Positions 11,834-23,505 of a DNA stretch of 64,000 bases are shown here, piece by piece; within the stretch, counting starts at the first letter, position 1, and every line of letters starts with the position of its first letter. The position numbers and the translations under genes are program-made. This stretch comes from Elgaria multicarinata webbii. Its lineage: Eukaryota > Chordata > Lepidosauria > Squamata > Anguidae. The notes under the pieces are model-generated. The model worked only from the letters and a program-made list of their open reading frames with translations, did not search any database and was not told the DNA's origin. The stretch spans positions 27,506,740 to 27,570,739 of the forward strand of contig NC_086175.1 of NCBI RefSeq assembly GCF_023053635.1, given 5' to 3'.

Positions 11834-13029
11834 ATATCAAGTTTCCCTACCCACAACCCACATTATTGGAGTCACAGGAAGGATTATTCACCACAGGATG
11901 GTTGGGAGGATTCATGAGCTGTATAGTATGAAATAATAGAGCCAGGGACTAGCAGTCGTAGGAACATGTCTCCCACCTCTGACAAACACTGTGTGAGGAG
12001 AAATATCAAAAACACATCATCTATGTGCCCGAATGAATTGCATGGATCATCAGTTGTTTCAATTTAGACAAAACAATCCTGGAACATGCAATACAACCAT
12101 TTGAACACCACAACCACATCTGTACTCCACATCTATGGGCATTTACACATTGCCAAAAAAAGAGGAAATGCATCACCAAAAAAAGAGGACCGAAGAGAGC
12201 ACCAATTTGCATATGATAATTTATGCATATAAATATAGACTTAGAAATAATAAGTATAACGTAAATCGAAATACAATTTATCACACCATAATGGGGGAGA
12301 TTGTGACCAGGTTACCTGTGTGCTTACTTTGTCTGTTATTCAGGTTCTAACTGTTGATGGAGTGAGAAAACAAGCCGAAGGCAGGGGCGAAACCTGCATC
12401 TAACTGTTGATGGGCAACTTCAAGGCCCCTGCTGATCATCCTTATTTTTGTTATCTTTAACCTGGACTTGGACTGGACAATGGTCAGGAATTCTGGGAGC
12501 CTTCAAATACAGGACATCTTCAAGTAGAGGACTGTCAGTTGTAAAATAGGACACCTGGCCAACCCGTCTAAAAGCTGTTTCCAAAGTCAAAACTCCTACA
12601 CAATTTCCACCAGAGAATGCCTCTGCATTTCCCACAACATATACAACTGCTGTAAATATCTTAATGTGTACTTGGGGCAAATCACTTCACATAGCTCCAC
12701 ATACCACCATATTTCCCAGGTGGCTACTGGTTTGAGCCACTTCATCTCTGTGTATTCTTAAGCAATTATTTATATCTAACATTATAAACTGATATGACAT
12801 AGGAAACCTCAACACTGTACGATTATATCCATCTAGCTCTAATGTGGAGAGTTGTTTAGTTACAGCTTCCATTTGGAACTGGCCTTTAGGCAATAGTCCT
12901 TACACCATGTATTTCAGATAAGTTTCAGTAATGTCATTGCCTTACTGTGCTGTGGACTGACTATCCCTAACAAGGAAGGGCTACATCTCAGTGGAAAGGA
13001 CATGCTTTGCTATTAAAGGGAGAGTAACA
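11834..13029. other. Non-coding; fragments of old repeats
   Basis: At about 12440-12580 a half of the palindromic MITE ('acaatggtcaggaattctgg') joins 'aggacatcttcaagtagagg' text, likely an old interspersed repeat. The words 'ctaactgttgatgg' occur twice (12346 and 12401). No gene is supported. Confidence 0.5.
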
Positions 13030-13115
13030 GGCAATGGGCAGCCATGTTAGTCTGTTGCAGCCAAAACATAAAAGAGTCTTGTGGCACCTTAAAGGCACAA
13101 GCTTTTGTGGACACC
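13030..13115 (+). mobile_element. Old interspersed repeat fragment
   Basis: The text 'gcagccatgttagtctgttg' through 'gtcttgtggcaccttaaagg' and 'acaagcttttgtggac' matches a repeat type widely seen in reptile genomes. I cannot assign a superfamily. It is interrupted by the MITE that starts near 13133. Confidence 0.5.
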
Positions 13116-13132
13116 GTCCCTGCCAGGAAGAA

Positions 13133-13278
13133 TAGACCAGCCTTTCCCCATTCTGGAACCCTCCAGATGTTTTGGACTAGAGCTCCCAGAATTCCTGACC
13201 ATTGCTCATGCTGGTTGGGGCTGATGGGCGCTAAAGTCCAAAAACCCTAAGGACACCAGATTGGGGAAGGCTGTAGTA
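13133..13278. mobile_element. Palindromic hAT-type MITE relative
   Basis: The body shares 'ccctccagatgttttggact' and 'cctgaccattgctcatgctg' with the 9604 and 5828 elements, and the two outer arms (cctttccccattctgg and accagattggggaagg) pair imperfectly. It is moderately diverged. Confidence 0.7.
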
Positions 13279-14635
13279 GACAGTAATGAACTAGTTAGTC
13301 TAGCATGATATAAGGCAGCTTCAGGTAGAATTCACAGATCCTTTTTATGGTTTTGTAGGCTGCAATCGTCTTAGCACATTTACTTTACAAAGGAACTTCC
13401 ATATCTAAAGTCAGTGCAAAGAAAGTTGGAAAGAAATGGGGCATGCATCCACTCAAGAGCTTCTCAGGAATGTTAAACTGAGATCCAGCAGTGCGTTAGC
13501 AGTAGACACCTCTTAAAAATAAATAAACATCCAGTAATCCCTTCCAATGGTCTGATTTTAGACATAGATAAAGAAAATGAAGCCCAATGGAAGAAAACTT
13601 GCTTGGATCAATGACTGGATTTCCATGTTTAGATTTGCTGCAGCAAAGCCACTACCATTGGTTTTTACTTTGTCAGTTTCACATGGTGAATATTTCTCAT
13701 AAATGCACCCCCATGTGGCGATAGCTAGTAGTTACCACGTCAGTTTGCAAGCTTTCCCCCTGATTTAGTAAATACCAGCTGCCACCATGTGAAAGCACAT
13801 TTCTAAGGATTATTTCACCATGTGAAACTGACAAGGTGAAATTATCCTGCAATTGCCACCTCCAAAGACGAACATGGCAATCAGGCCTAACTGTTTTTAC
13901 AATCAAGCAACTCCATTCCTATCACTTTTCACTCCCCTTATAGATTTTTTTCATACTCTTCAAAAGGAAAATACATAGGTAGATGGTACTCTCATTTTAG
14001 CAAACTCAACATCCTTTGTCAAGCAGCAAAAGCTTTGAAAGAGATAATTGAGGACAGAGAGTGGGAGAGAGAAACACACAAACCCAAATGGTCAAATGTA
14101 AAGCCTCACCAACAAGTTTTCACAATTTCTTTTTAAAAATGATTGCCTAATCAGAGTTCTGTTTTGCTCTCCTGATCAGCAATAGCACAGCAACTTATTT
14201 CACCAATACAACTAGGTCTGTCAACCAATTAAAGGCATCTGTTTGATTAAATCACCTGCCTTTTAAACCAATTAATCAATAACATTTTTTTTTTAAAAAA
14301 AACACTTGAATAATACCAAAATGTCAATACAGGAATCTTTTTGAGGTATGAAAGCAAGCAGATGATAACTTACAATCGAATTAAGAAAAGCTATCCCTGA
14401 AAGGACCTCTATAATATTTTCTTTTTCATCCTTTATTACATTAGCAACAAAAAAATAGGTTACCAAAAATAGTCAGATATGCCCTTAACTTTCAGCCCCA
14501 TTAATTAAAGGTTTCCTCCAATGATTAAAATTGGTAACCACCATGAGATGAATTAAAACTCCAGTTGATTTCTAAACTGATTAGTGGAATAAATGCATGC
14601 AGCCCTATATATAAAAGAAGATAGGGAGGGAGAGA
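13279..14635. other. Non-coding, no gene seen
   Basis: The text 'gatataaggcagcttcaggt' at 13308-13328 may be the very end of a tRNA-Ala SINE like the one at 30336. At 13670-13830 the words 'tcacatggtgaa' and 'ttcaccatgtgaa' form a widely spaced inverted repeat. The rest is plain AT-leaning sequence. Confidence 0.5.
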
Positions 14636-14665
14636 AAGAAAAAGGAAGGAAGGAAGGGAGGGAGG

Positions 14666-14706
<41 letters not shown>
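14636..14706. repeat. Purine (GGAA)n(GGGA)n(GA)n microsatellite
   Basis: Every base is a purine on the plus strand: GGAA units, then GGGA, then about eighteen GA. Such homopurine tracts can form triplex DNA. Confidence 0.95.
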
Positions 14707-14707
<1 letters not shown>

Positions 14708-14898
14708 AATTCATAAAAGCAGAAATAGCTTTTCAGTTACCATGAGACTTCAGAGTTTCTTATTATCTTCTTTTAAGAGCCTAGTTTACACTATACACTA
14801 AAGTCTTTTGAAGCCAGTTTAATCTAGTAGGTAGAACTAGATGGATAGATTTGGGCTGGTGTATTTTTGAACCTGTTTATCTAGTGAGTGGCCTCTAA

Positions 14899-15028
14899 GA
14901 CCTTAGCTAGACCTAAGGTTTATCCCGGGATCGTCCCAGGGTCGTCCCTGCCTGCTCCCAGGATATCCTGTGTGTCATTTACATGAACAGGGATGATCCC
15001 GGGATAAACCTTAGGTCTAGCTAAGCCC
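14899..15028. mobile_element. Harbinger-like MITE with TAA target duplication
   Basis: A 130-bp element has long terminal inverted repeats (CCTTAGCTAGACCTAAGG..TATCCCGGGAT) flanked by TAA at 14896-14898 and 15029-15031. A 3-bp TWA duplication is typical of PIF/Harbinger elements. Further copies lie at 38610 and 42157. It has no coding capacity. Confidence 0.75.
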
Positions 15029-15031
15029 TAA

Positions 15032-15750
15032 ATCACAGTACTTTAATCTGCAATAAGAGAATACTACATTATTCTGAAGATAAATAGGTTGAGGAAGCAT
15101 TTATTCAGTGCTACAGATGGGCTTGCTTCTTTTCTTCTTTCCTTCTCATCCTTTTTTTCCTTTGGTGTCATGTCTTTTAAATTGTAAACCTCTGGAACTA
15201 CCTTGTTTTTTTATTGATTTCAATGTAAGCCACTGTGACAGGCTTTGGGGGCAAAGTAGGGAAAAAATGTTCTATATAAAGAAATAATTCTGGTTCTATC
15301 ATGAGGTCCTTCAGTTCAAGGTCCAATTCTGACCAATCCAGGCCAATGAGACTCTCACCATGGGCAGCTATGCTCATATGAAACTCTCATGCATTCCAAT
15401 GAGATTTATGCAAAAGGGATTCCTAGATGCTTGTACCCCTTGAGAGATTTTCTTGTTCTGTGTAGCCTGCAGTTTTCAGATTATACACTCTATAGGAAAA
15501 TGGCTGCTTGTCTGTCTTTCCCTCTCACAGCATATTCTGCCATAAATAGTTTTTGCAACCTGGGTGTATAGCGGACGAGCATGTAAGAACCATGAATGCA
15601 GCTACCCAGCTAATCAATCTATTGCTTATACAGCTCTATTATTCATTTGCCATTATTATAAACTAACTCAAGTGTAAGAGAAGTGCCACCTAGACTATGC
15701 TATATAAAGTATACTCTGTGACATAGAGTGATCTAAGGAAAGAATTTTCT
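15032..15750. other. Non-coding, no feature seen
   Basis: AT-leaning sequence with polypyrimidine patches. A 60-codon open frame at 15389-15571 shows nothing recognisable. Confidence 0.5.
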
Positions 15751-15955
15751 ATGCCAGAGGTAGGGAATCTCTTTGAGCTCAATTTCGGAGAAGCTCTTGT
15801 GGGGGGCACTCCAGTGGTGGGCAGTGCCAAAGGCAAAATGGGTGGGGCCAAAAGACACACACATCAGTAAAAGGGATGAAATCAGGGGAAGCGGGTGAGG
15901 CCTTCTCCAGAACCCTGGAGGGCCAGATTTAGCCCTCGGTTCCTCACCTGTTATA
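15751..15955 (+). mobile_element. Interspersed repeat, GGTGGGGCCAAAA family
   Basis: It shares the string 'aaggcaaa.tgggtggggccaaaa' (in parts) and a 'ggagggcc' end with copies at 29470-29790 and, reversed, 52110-52395. The ends CAGAGGTAGGGAATC and its imperfect complement suggest a hAT-like MITE. No target duplication was seen. Confidence 0.55.
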
Positions 15956-16535
15956 CATGAACATCCAAGCATAACACATACAAACCCTAGATATGTAATG
16001 GGTCATCCACCAGGGTGGAATGTGTGGAAATTCCATCATGATGGGGCCACATCATGTGAAGAGTGATTAGGCCATGGTATATATAGCCATGCTCATTCCT
16101 GCCCTCCATTCAGTATATTGAATGTGTGGAGGAGGAAATGGGGGCTCCACTCACCCACCTGCTACTTCCTGTGCATGATCATATGTTCATGCTTAGGATC
16201 ATGCACATGAAAGGGAAGCCTGGGTTCCCAGTCACATGGAAGGACTTATACCAGCCCACCCCAAACTAGTGCCCTCCAGATGTTTTGGAGTATAACTCCC
16301 AACATTCCAGATCATTGGCTACTAGCTTCAGTAAGGTGGCCAACATAGATAGAACTTTACATGGATAAAGCCTCTTTCACACTTTCACTGAATGTGCAAT
16401 GGTTGAGAGATGGGGCCAGCAGGCCTAATCCCGTTTTGGAACAGGGATGGAGCATGCATTAACTTGCAATAGGGAAACCAAAATCCAGGACAATCTAGCC
16501 CCACACTTACTTGCTTACCACTCTTCACAAAGCAC
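15956..16535. other. Non-coding; half of a palindromic MITE
   Basis: At 16262-16330 one half of the palindromic hAT-type MITE survives ('tagtgccctccagatgtttt'). The rest is unremarkable. Confidence 0.55.
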
Positions 16536-16855
16536 ATAGTTAAATTATGGAACTCAGTACCGCAAGATGTAGTCATGGCCACTAATTTGGATGGCTTTAA
16601 AAGGGGGTTGGATAAATTCCTGGAGGAGAAGGCTATCAATGACTACTAGCCCTGATGATTGTATCCTATGTCCAGTATTCAGGGCAGTAAGCCTGTGTGC
16701 ACCAGTGGCTGGGGAACATGGGTGGGAGGGTGTTGTTGCACTGTGTGCTGCTTTGTTGGACCCTGGTTGACAGCTGGTTGGCCACTGTGTGAACAAAGTG
16801 CTGAACTAGATGGACCCTTGGTCTGATCTAGCATGATACTTCTTATGTTCTTACT
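16536..16855 (+). mobile_element. CR1 LINE 3' end
   Basis: The end of CR1 ORF2 is readable (frame giving LWNSVPQDVVMATNLDGFKRGLDKFLEEKAINDY, here slightly changed), followed by the 3' UTR with 'ttgttgcactgtgtgctgc' and the terminal 'cttatgttctta' repeats. It is 5'-truncated, as is usual for CR1. Confidence 0.9.
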
Positions 16856-18732
16856 TAGATTGTAACAATCTAATCCCACTATTACTTAGGATTCCCCAAA
16901 CTGTGAGTACATAAACAGACATGGCCCACCCATAGTCTAAAGTTGTCATTCCTTGGAGCAAGGGTGGGCAGGAATCTCTGGCTGATTTGTAGCAAGTCGG
17001 TCGGGATTTCTGTCTCCAATTGTTTAACAACAGCTGTGACAAAAGCCTGGTCAAAATTATGCTGCTTAAACAAAAGATAGCTTGAGGTAACCAGGAATGA
17101 ATTTTTGTATAGGGACCAGAAGCTCTGTTTTTGGTACTTGAACAAATTCCTGGGCTCAGAATTCTTTAATTCTATGTCTTTTGCACCAGGGTCTAGTTGG
17201 CAGATCTCACGGTTCTTGAAAGAAAAATGGAGATCCCACACGTGTGATGACTGTCCACCAGAAAAGTAATAAGTGCCTTACTGATTAGGGTTAAAAAATC
17301 TAGAGGGATTCAGATACCCTATTCACAAGCCATTTACATGGTGACATTCACATCACACGTGGACTTTCTTCCTACTAGCATCAAGCTTTTGAGAAATCAT
17401 AATACCAACAGACTTGTGGTGAGTCAGTGGGTCTCCATGCAATGGAGATGGACGAGATTATTACAATGGCTTCTGGGGTTTGTTTCTGGCAGGTCTCCTT
17501 AGCTGCTAAGAGCTATATGATAGGAAGTGATGAGGAAAGACGTATCTCTGAAATTTGTGCCCTTCATGCAGCTAGCTAGTAAAGACACAGGACTCATGCC
17601 TGAAAAAAGGCACCAGTTCTAGTGCCGACTGAAATCACCACATGAGTTACCCGGGTATCTAAATCCACTCATCCCTTCTCATAATCAGGATCCAAACACA
17701 CCCCACACATTAATTTAATCACAATGATATTAACAATAAAGCAAACAAAACCTATTTTTTTAAAAACAACAACACACTTCTCTTTCCCAGTCAATTCTGA
17801 GGTTACATTTTCAATGATGAATAATGTCAGACAATATAACCCATCAAAATCAAAATGCAGACTGTGCAACCGGCATCACATACTTCTAAAATCAGTACAT
17901 AAAATTAGATATATCCTCCCTTGAAACGTCAGTCATTTAACCAAAACGAAGCATTCATAGTATTTTTGAACAGAGACTAAAACTGGCAATGACAAACCCA
18001 ATATCAAAATTCAAAACACTTAATTCTGGAGTTCTGTCGAATATTAATAAAAGTGAATTTTTGCCCTCTGCTAGATTCTTTCAAGATCAAGTAAAAACAT
18101 TTCCTCAGACATATTTAAGATTAATATTCATATGCATTTCTTCCAACTATACCTCCACAATATGATTTACTCCTTTAGGGACTGTGAGAAACAGGGTAGT
18201 GGGGGAGGGGAGGTCTGGAAGAAATTGTAATTACCTTGTGAAAAGGTGGGCTCATTAAAACAAAACAAAACACGTACTTCACACATGTAAGAAAAGCTCA
18301 TTGTTCCTTTGAGAAAAACATCCAACAATACAATCAATCCCCTCTTTTCTCAAAACAAAAGCCCTGGAAGTGGTACAAGGTTAAGAATCCAGATGATTTA
18401 TCACTTACCCAATTTCACAAATATAAAACGAAAACTATAGGAAGGAGAAAAAAATGTAAAGGTGAAAATATAGTACCACACACACAGCACAAGACTACAA
18501 CCGTCTAATGTCAGTAATGTATTTTCGGAATGGTTAAGTATGCTGAGGTTGGAAAATAATGTAAAGAACGCATAGGCAGGAGTTGAATACGTTTAAATCC
18601 ATGATCTCAGTAAAAAGGTGGGATGGGAAGAGAAGAATTTTGTTCACAAACAACATATGGCAATGGAAATAAATAACTGAACGTCAGGTAAAGACTACTT
18701 CATTTCCTTCCATTTGAAATTGTTATCAAGTG
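16856..18732. other. Repeat-poor flank downstream of SLITRK5
   Basis: No transposable element or gene is recognised across nearly 1.9 kb, in contrast with the rest of the window. Such depletion would fit conserved non-coding DNA next to a neurodevelopmental gene, but that is inference only. Confidence 0.4.
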
Positions 18733-18738
18733 TTTATT
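18733..18738 (-). terminator. SLITRK5: Candidate distal poly(A) signal of SLITRK5
   Basis: AATAAA on the minus strand (TTTATT on plus) about 1.87 kb past the SLITRK5 stop codon. The region before it is AT-rich and free of strong repeats except a small MITE at 19451. It is an alternative to the nearer signal at 19915. Confidence 0.4.
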
Positions 18739-19450
18739 CATAAACTATAAAAAAAATTACATGTGCTGGGATACATATGAGACCACAACCTGTCCCATCA
18801 TACAGTGATGCTATGTTGATGGATGTCTTTGCCACTGTTTGCTACAACAATGGGTAAGAATTGATACTTCATAAACAGATTTGTACAGTCCATCATTTGG
18901 CCTTTCAAGGAGCCAGTACCTTATCATAGACTGAACAGTCCAAAACTGGCTACAGCAGTTGTCAAACTAAGATATTTTGTCTGAATTATGAGAATAAACC
19001 TCCACTAAGCCCCCGCCCCCTGCTCAAGTAAATAATTTCTACGTGTCCCTCACTAATTAGCCCAATTAGTCACCCTAGCAGGAGGCTCCTAAGTGTAATA
19101 ATTCATGAACAGCAGCAACAAAATATAGCGTATATATATTTCTCTCTTTTTTTCTCTTCTTTTTCCTGACCCAATTTTTTTTGTCTCGGATTGTCTTGTT
19201 AGGTTTTGGTCGTGTGGATTATTAACCATTTCAGTGATTTCTGACATTCTCCAGAGACCATTGCAGCTTTGGAAAGAAAGCTCGGAATGCATTGTAACGC
19301 TTCGGAGCAGATCACAGGCTCTTGGGCCTCGCCCAGAAAGCCCTTCCAGCAAGCTGGAAGAGTTTCCAATGCTACAGATGAGTAAGAACCCGCTATAGCA
19401 AACACAGAAGCATGCACAGAACCTTACGGCGATGTTTCACATATGCCTAA

Positions 19451-19534
19451 GATTACAATCCTGTGCCCGGTTAGGCAGCTTCAATCCCTACGGATGTCAA
19501 TGGGAGTCTAACTGTGTGCAGGATAGCAGCCTAA
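19451..19534. mobile_element. Short palindromic MITE, GCAATCCT family
   Basis: The ends 'gattacaatcctgtgc' and 'gtgcaggatagcagcc' are imperfect inverted repeats around 'gatgtcaatgggagtctaac'. Relatives lie at 48931-49015, 40526-40600 and 41250-41310. It would lie inside the 3' UTR if the distal poly(A) signal is used. Confidence 0.6.
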
Positions 19535-19914
19535 GTATTTGCAGGATGTTTCCCCATCACAACAACTCTATATGACCCTTTCACACATTATACAGCAACA
19601 AACCAGGGAATGCCGCCATGCTGTAAACACAACGGAGAGCCATAGTCAGTCCTGGCTCTGTCTGCCAAGTGTAGCTCTATGATACACATTTCTAAACACC
19701 CATTTTGTCATGTTTTAGGTCTAGATCTTTAAACATCCTCCATAATGTGCAAAGAAGCCTTATGATCTGTCCCATTCAGGCAGCGTGAACCCTCAACTAG
19801 TGAAGGAAATGCTACTGTGTATATAAAAATAGGAGCTACAATAAAATATTTTTGTATATATTTCAATAAGTTATTTTTTTACTAACCAGTTATGGATCAT
19901 ATATCTCTGAACTC

Positions 19915-19920
19915 TTTATT
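19915..19920 (-). terminator. SLITRK5: Candidate proximal poly(A) signal of SLITRK5
   Basis: A canonical AATAAA on the minus strand about 690 nt beyond the stop codon, followed in the direction of transcription by T-rich and GT-rich sequence. Use of this signal would give a short 3' UTR. Confidence 0.4.
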
Positions 19921-20605
19921 GATTTGTCCACATCTATGGAGATCCTTTTCAAGATCATAATATTGGTTTGTAATTCAAAAGTCCAGAAACATACAAATAC
20001 ATCCTTTGTTTTTTTCATTTAAAAAAAGGGGAGAGAACAAACAATCTTGTATTAAAGTCAGGGTGTGCTAATCTTGCCCCCCTCCCCTCCCCAAAAGCCT
20101 TTTAGACCCATCCATGGCTAAAAAGGGAATTAGGTGCCCTGCACTTTTCAACCGAGAGAAAACAAAATCATCAGTGGTGCATAACTGACATAAAAGAAGA
20201 GGATAAAGTGATTTCAATAATCTTTTTGACATCCAGCTGTACGAAACTCCCCCCCTTTTTTTTAACACACCCAATGCCTCCCTTAGCACAACACGCACCA
20301 TATCGAGGGGTAAGAGAACGAAATCTGTGCCTAGTTCACTTAATTGATCGGTTCTTACTGGCTGTAAAAAAAACAAAGATTGATAGAGAAATCTATAACT
20401 ATGATATCAGCACACCCTTTCGGTAACTTTCCCCAAAGCTGGAAATTCCTGTGCCAAGGCACTTCACCTTCCGACAACATGAAGCAAAGGCAGGTTGGGG
20501 AGGAAAGGGATGTGGGGGCGGGGAGGAGATCAACATTGTGTTTCTTTGTGTGTGGTTATTAAATACAAATGCTCTGGAGACAGGGAGGGAGGAGTGGAGG
20601 AGGTC

Positions 20606-23497
20606 TCAGAACTGACTGAATGTGGTCTGTTTTTCCAACACTTCGAGGTAGTCCGGCTCTGCATTTAGCTTTGCTTTTAGCTCCAGGTATTCGTTCCTGT
20701 TGGGCTCTACATAAACAGTGCTTGGGGGCGTGTAAAGCACCGTCTCCCGGAGCCTATTGTCCCCCGAGCCAGGATGCAAGTAGGGATGTGGGGGGCGCCT
20801 AAGGTCATAATTAGGGGAATAGGTGTAGGCGGTTGGGGGGAACTTAGGGTACTCAGGAAGGTTACTGCCCCCCAAGGTGGAAGAAGGGTGTTTGTCGGGC
20901 TCCAAAATGCCCCTGTAAAAACGATCAGCATCCTGAACAGGGGAAAGCAACTCGTCCCGAGGCTCAATGGTGCTCACACTGTATGTGGGGCTCCGGAGGG
21001 TCTCCTCTTGGCCCCCTGGAGCTGCGGGGGGCTGCCCCAAGACCTGCGGGGGTGGTGGGGGTTGGGGCTGGAGATGATGGTTGCTGTAGGTCACCTTGAG
21101 CTCATGGAGGTCTTTGTAATCCTCGCCCGCATTGCCCTCCCTGGAGCGGTAGATGGGGTTCTTGCACATGTGGCCTAAAGGGTGAGGGATGTATTCATAG
21201 ACATGTCCTGCAGGGGTTTTCACCTTGGGCAAAGCCGGACCACCGCCTCCTCCTCCTCCGCGGTGAAGATGCTGTGGATGCTGCTGGTGATGGGCGTGGG
21301 GATGAGAATGGGGGGCTCCTCCTCCTGTGTATACACTGTACTGCATGTTGAAGGAGCTCACATCCGAGTTGTTAGTGCTGGCATGGTCACCTTGGACCTT
21401 CTTCCTGCGCTTCATGACCAGCACAAAGAGACCCGCAGCCACAAACACAGACATGATGAAGACCAGCAGCAGGCTGAGGATCAGCACCGACAAAGGCACC
21501 GTGGAAGAAGAGGAGGAGGAAGAAGAGCCACCAGAAGGTGATGCTGAGTCCTCCTCCTCCAAGGTGCTATTGAATTGCCCAGAGTTGGAGAAGGGGGTGG
21601 TCCTTGCTGGTCCCTGCATGGATGATGGGGTGGGTGTGGAAACAATGATGTCAGAGTAGTCTGGACACAGCAGCTCTGGTTTGATGTTCCTCATGTAATT
21701 CTCAGCAAATTTCTTAGGGGATTCACAGATTACCTGGTCCACAAGGACTCCCGTGCTCAGTTGTTCAAGCCATAGCTTCATGCCCACCACATCGCATGTA
21801 CAATCCCACGGGTTTTCGTGAAGATCTATTTGCAGCAGGGATTTAAGCTGGTCAAGCACCCCACTCACAGGAAGGTAGGAGAAGTGGTTGCTCCTCAGGT
21901 TCAACCTGTAGAGAGTTAAACCAGAAAAGATGCCCACAGGTAAAGATCTCAGCAGGTTGTTGTTGAGAAACAAGAGCTGTAAATTGGGCACTGGATCAAA
22001 AGTGCTGGCCTCAATCTCCCGGATCACATTGTATTGCAGGAAGAGGTACTGCAAACTCTGAAGCCCATAGAAAAGCTCCGGGTTCAGTTTCTCAATCCGG
22101 TTCCCATTCAGATAGAGCCTCCGCAAGTTAGTTAGATCCCCAAAGGCCCGATCCTGAATGACCGAGATGCGGTTATTGCCCAGGTGGAGCAAATCCAACC
22201 CAGTAGCATCCAGGAAATCCGACCTGCGCACCAGGGCAATGTAGTTCTCGGTCAGGTACATCTTCTTGGGATTGTAGGGCTTGGGCTGGAGCTCTGAGAT
22301 GCTCTCGATCTTCCTCTCCTGGCAGTTGACATTGAGGCCCAAATCAGAGATCTGAAGGTTGCAAGTGCAAGCTGTTGGGCACTCCAAAGGCACCGGAGAT
22401 TTGGTCTGATAAGCAATGCTGGGGCCGTAGTTGCTGTATCCCAGATCCTTGGAGGGCAAGCGGACAGTGGGACGCAGCCTGGACTTGTTGGGCTGGCGGG
22501 TCCCCTTGGGCTTCAAGGGAGATTTGTAAACAGCCGGGGAAGAAGTAGCCACAGAATTGACTGAGGCTGGAGTGGTGTGAAAATACCCTGTGGTGCTCAG
22601 TGGGGTCTGGGGTCTCATCTCATAATCGGAGATGAGCCTCCGAGGGCAAAGTTCCTGCTTGGACACTTCATCCAAATCCCTCCCATGTAGACGGAAAGGG
22701 GTTTCACAAACCACATCCCCCACCAGGGCTGAATAGGAGATGCTGTCCAACCAATCCTTGAGTGCAATCAGCTCACAGGAGCAGTTCCATGGGTTGTCCT
22801 CCAGCTGCAGCTCCACCACCTTATCCATGTGCTGCAGGAGGCCCAAGTAGGGGAGAAGTTTCAGCCGGTTTCCCCTCAGATCCAAATGAGTCAAGGGCAC
22901 AAATCGGAAGAGGTTGTTGGGCAAGGAAGAGAGGAGGTTGTCGTTCAGGATTAGCACCTGCAGCAGGTGCAGCTGGCTGAAAGTGCTGGGTTCGATACCG
23001 CTGATATAATTGTAATCGACCTGGAGATACTCCAAGCTCTCCAGACCCACAAAAGTGTCATCCCTCAGCACCTCCAGCTTGTTGTTGTTCAGATGCAGCC
23101 TCCTTAAGCCCTTCAGGCCATGAAAGGCTCCAGTTTCGACATCTTGGATGTCATTCCCACCCAGGTGCAAAATTGAAGCCCCACTGTAATTGACAAACTG
23201 GTTGGGGTAGAGCCTGTTGAGGAGGTTCCCAGAAAGCAGGAGGTGGTAGACGGAGAATTTGGGAGGGCTGATCTCAGAGAGGTTAATGATCCCCCGGTTC
23301 TCACAGCTCACTGTCAAGATGCCGTCCTTCTCCTCGCAAGGGCATTTGTTGTCACAGATCTCCCCATAATACTCGATGCTCTCTGCCCACGCCAGGACTA
23401 GAGACGTTAAAGCAAAGGCGATGGTTTGCACCATCCAGATATGCATTTTCCTGTTGAGATCCTGCTCCAGAGTCACCGTAGAGCAGCAAGCATGCAT
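20606..23497 (-). CDS. SLITRK5: SLIT and NTRK-like protein 5, complete coding exon
   Basis: A single-pass neuronal membrane protein of the SLITRK family. Family members act as postsynaptic adhesion proteins that bind presynaptic LAR-type receptor phosphatases. The frame encodes 963 residues, close to the 958 I recall for human. Residues 18-38 form a signal peptide ending LVLAWA. An N-terminal LRR block (cap near 48-66, repeats to about 225, cysteine cap 235-284) is followed by a linker to about 372. A second LRR block runs from the CPTACTC cap at 373 to a cap ending near 611. The transmembrane helix is about 667-695, then MKRRKK. The tail has YEYIPHPLGH, NPIY and a Trk-like C-terminus ending EYLELKAKLN..PDYLEVLEKQTTFSQF. 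The match to SLITRK5, including the MHACC..TLEQDL start, is near-complete, so paralogues are excluded. I chose the ATG at 23497 (AAC before it, good Kozak -3 A) over the in-frame ATG at 23548 because the latter lies in the intron. The His/Gly-rich segment (728-752) and an 8-serine run before the helix are longer than in mammals as I recall them. Confidence 0.97.
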   Translation of the reverse strand: MHACCSTVTLEQDLNRKMHIWMVQTIAFALTSLVLAWAESIEYYGEICDNKCPCEEKDGILTVSCENRGIINLSEISPPKFSVYHLLLSGNLLNRLYPNQFVNYSGASILHLGGNDIQDVETGAFHGLKGLRRLHLNNNKLEVLRDDTFVGLESLEYLQVDYNYISGIEPSTFSQLHLLQVLILNDNLLSSLPNNLFRFVPLTHLDLRGNRLKLLPYLGLLQHMDKVVELQLEDNPWNCSCELIALKDWLDSISYSALVGDVVCETPFRLHGRDLDEVSKQELCPRRLISDYEMRPQTPLSTTGYFHTTPASVNSVATSSPAVYKSPLKPKGTRQPNKSRLRPTVRLPSKDLGYSNYGPSIAYQTKSPVPLECPTACTCNLQISDLGLNVNCQERKIESISELQPKPYNPKKMYLTENYIALVRRSDFLDATGLDLLHLGNNRISVIQDRAFGDLTNLRRLYLNGNRIEKLNPELFYGLQSLQYLFLQYNVIREIEASTFDPVPNLQLLFLNNNLLRSLPVGIFSGLTLYRLNLRSNHFSYLPVSGVLDQLKSLLQIDLHENPWDCTCDVVGMKLWLEQLSTGVLVDQVICESPKKFAENYMRNIKPELLCPDYSDIIVSTPTPSSMQGPARTTPFSNSGQFNSTLEEEDSASPSGGSSSSSSSSTVPLSVLILSLLLVFIMSVFVAAGLFVLVMKRRKKVQGDHASTNNSDVSSFNMQYSVYTGGGAPHSHPHAHHQQHPQHLHRGGGGGGGPALPKVKTPAGHVYEYIPHPLGHMCKNPIYRSREGNAGEDYKDLHELKVTYSNHHLQPQPPPPPQVLGQPPAAPGGQEETLRSPTYSVSTIEPRDELLSPVQDADRFYRGILEPDKHPSSTLGGSNLPEYPKFPPTAYTYSPNYDLRRPPHPYLHPGSGDNRLRETVLYTPPSTVYVEPNRNEYLELKAKLNAEPDYLEVLEKQTTFSQF

Positions 23498-23505
23498 GTT
23501 ATTTC
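23498..23505 (-). other. SLITRK5: 5' UTR part of SLITRK5 coding exon
   Basis: Eight bases (GAAATAAC) separate the splice acceptor from the ATG. The known family layout is a non-coding first exon followed by one exon holding the whole frame, which fits. Confidence 0.75.

Noticed and set aside
20774-21659. Open frames on the plus strand opposite SLITRK5
   Set aside because: Shadows of the conserved minus-strand coding sequence.
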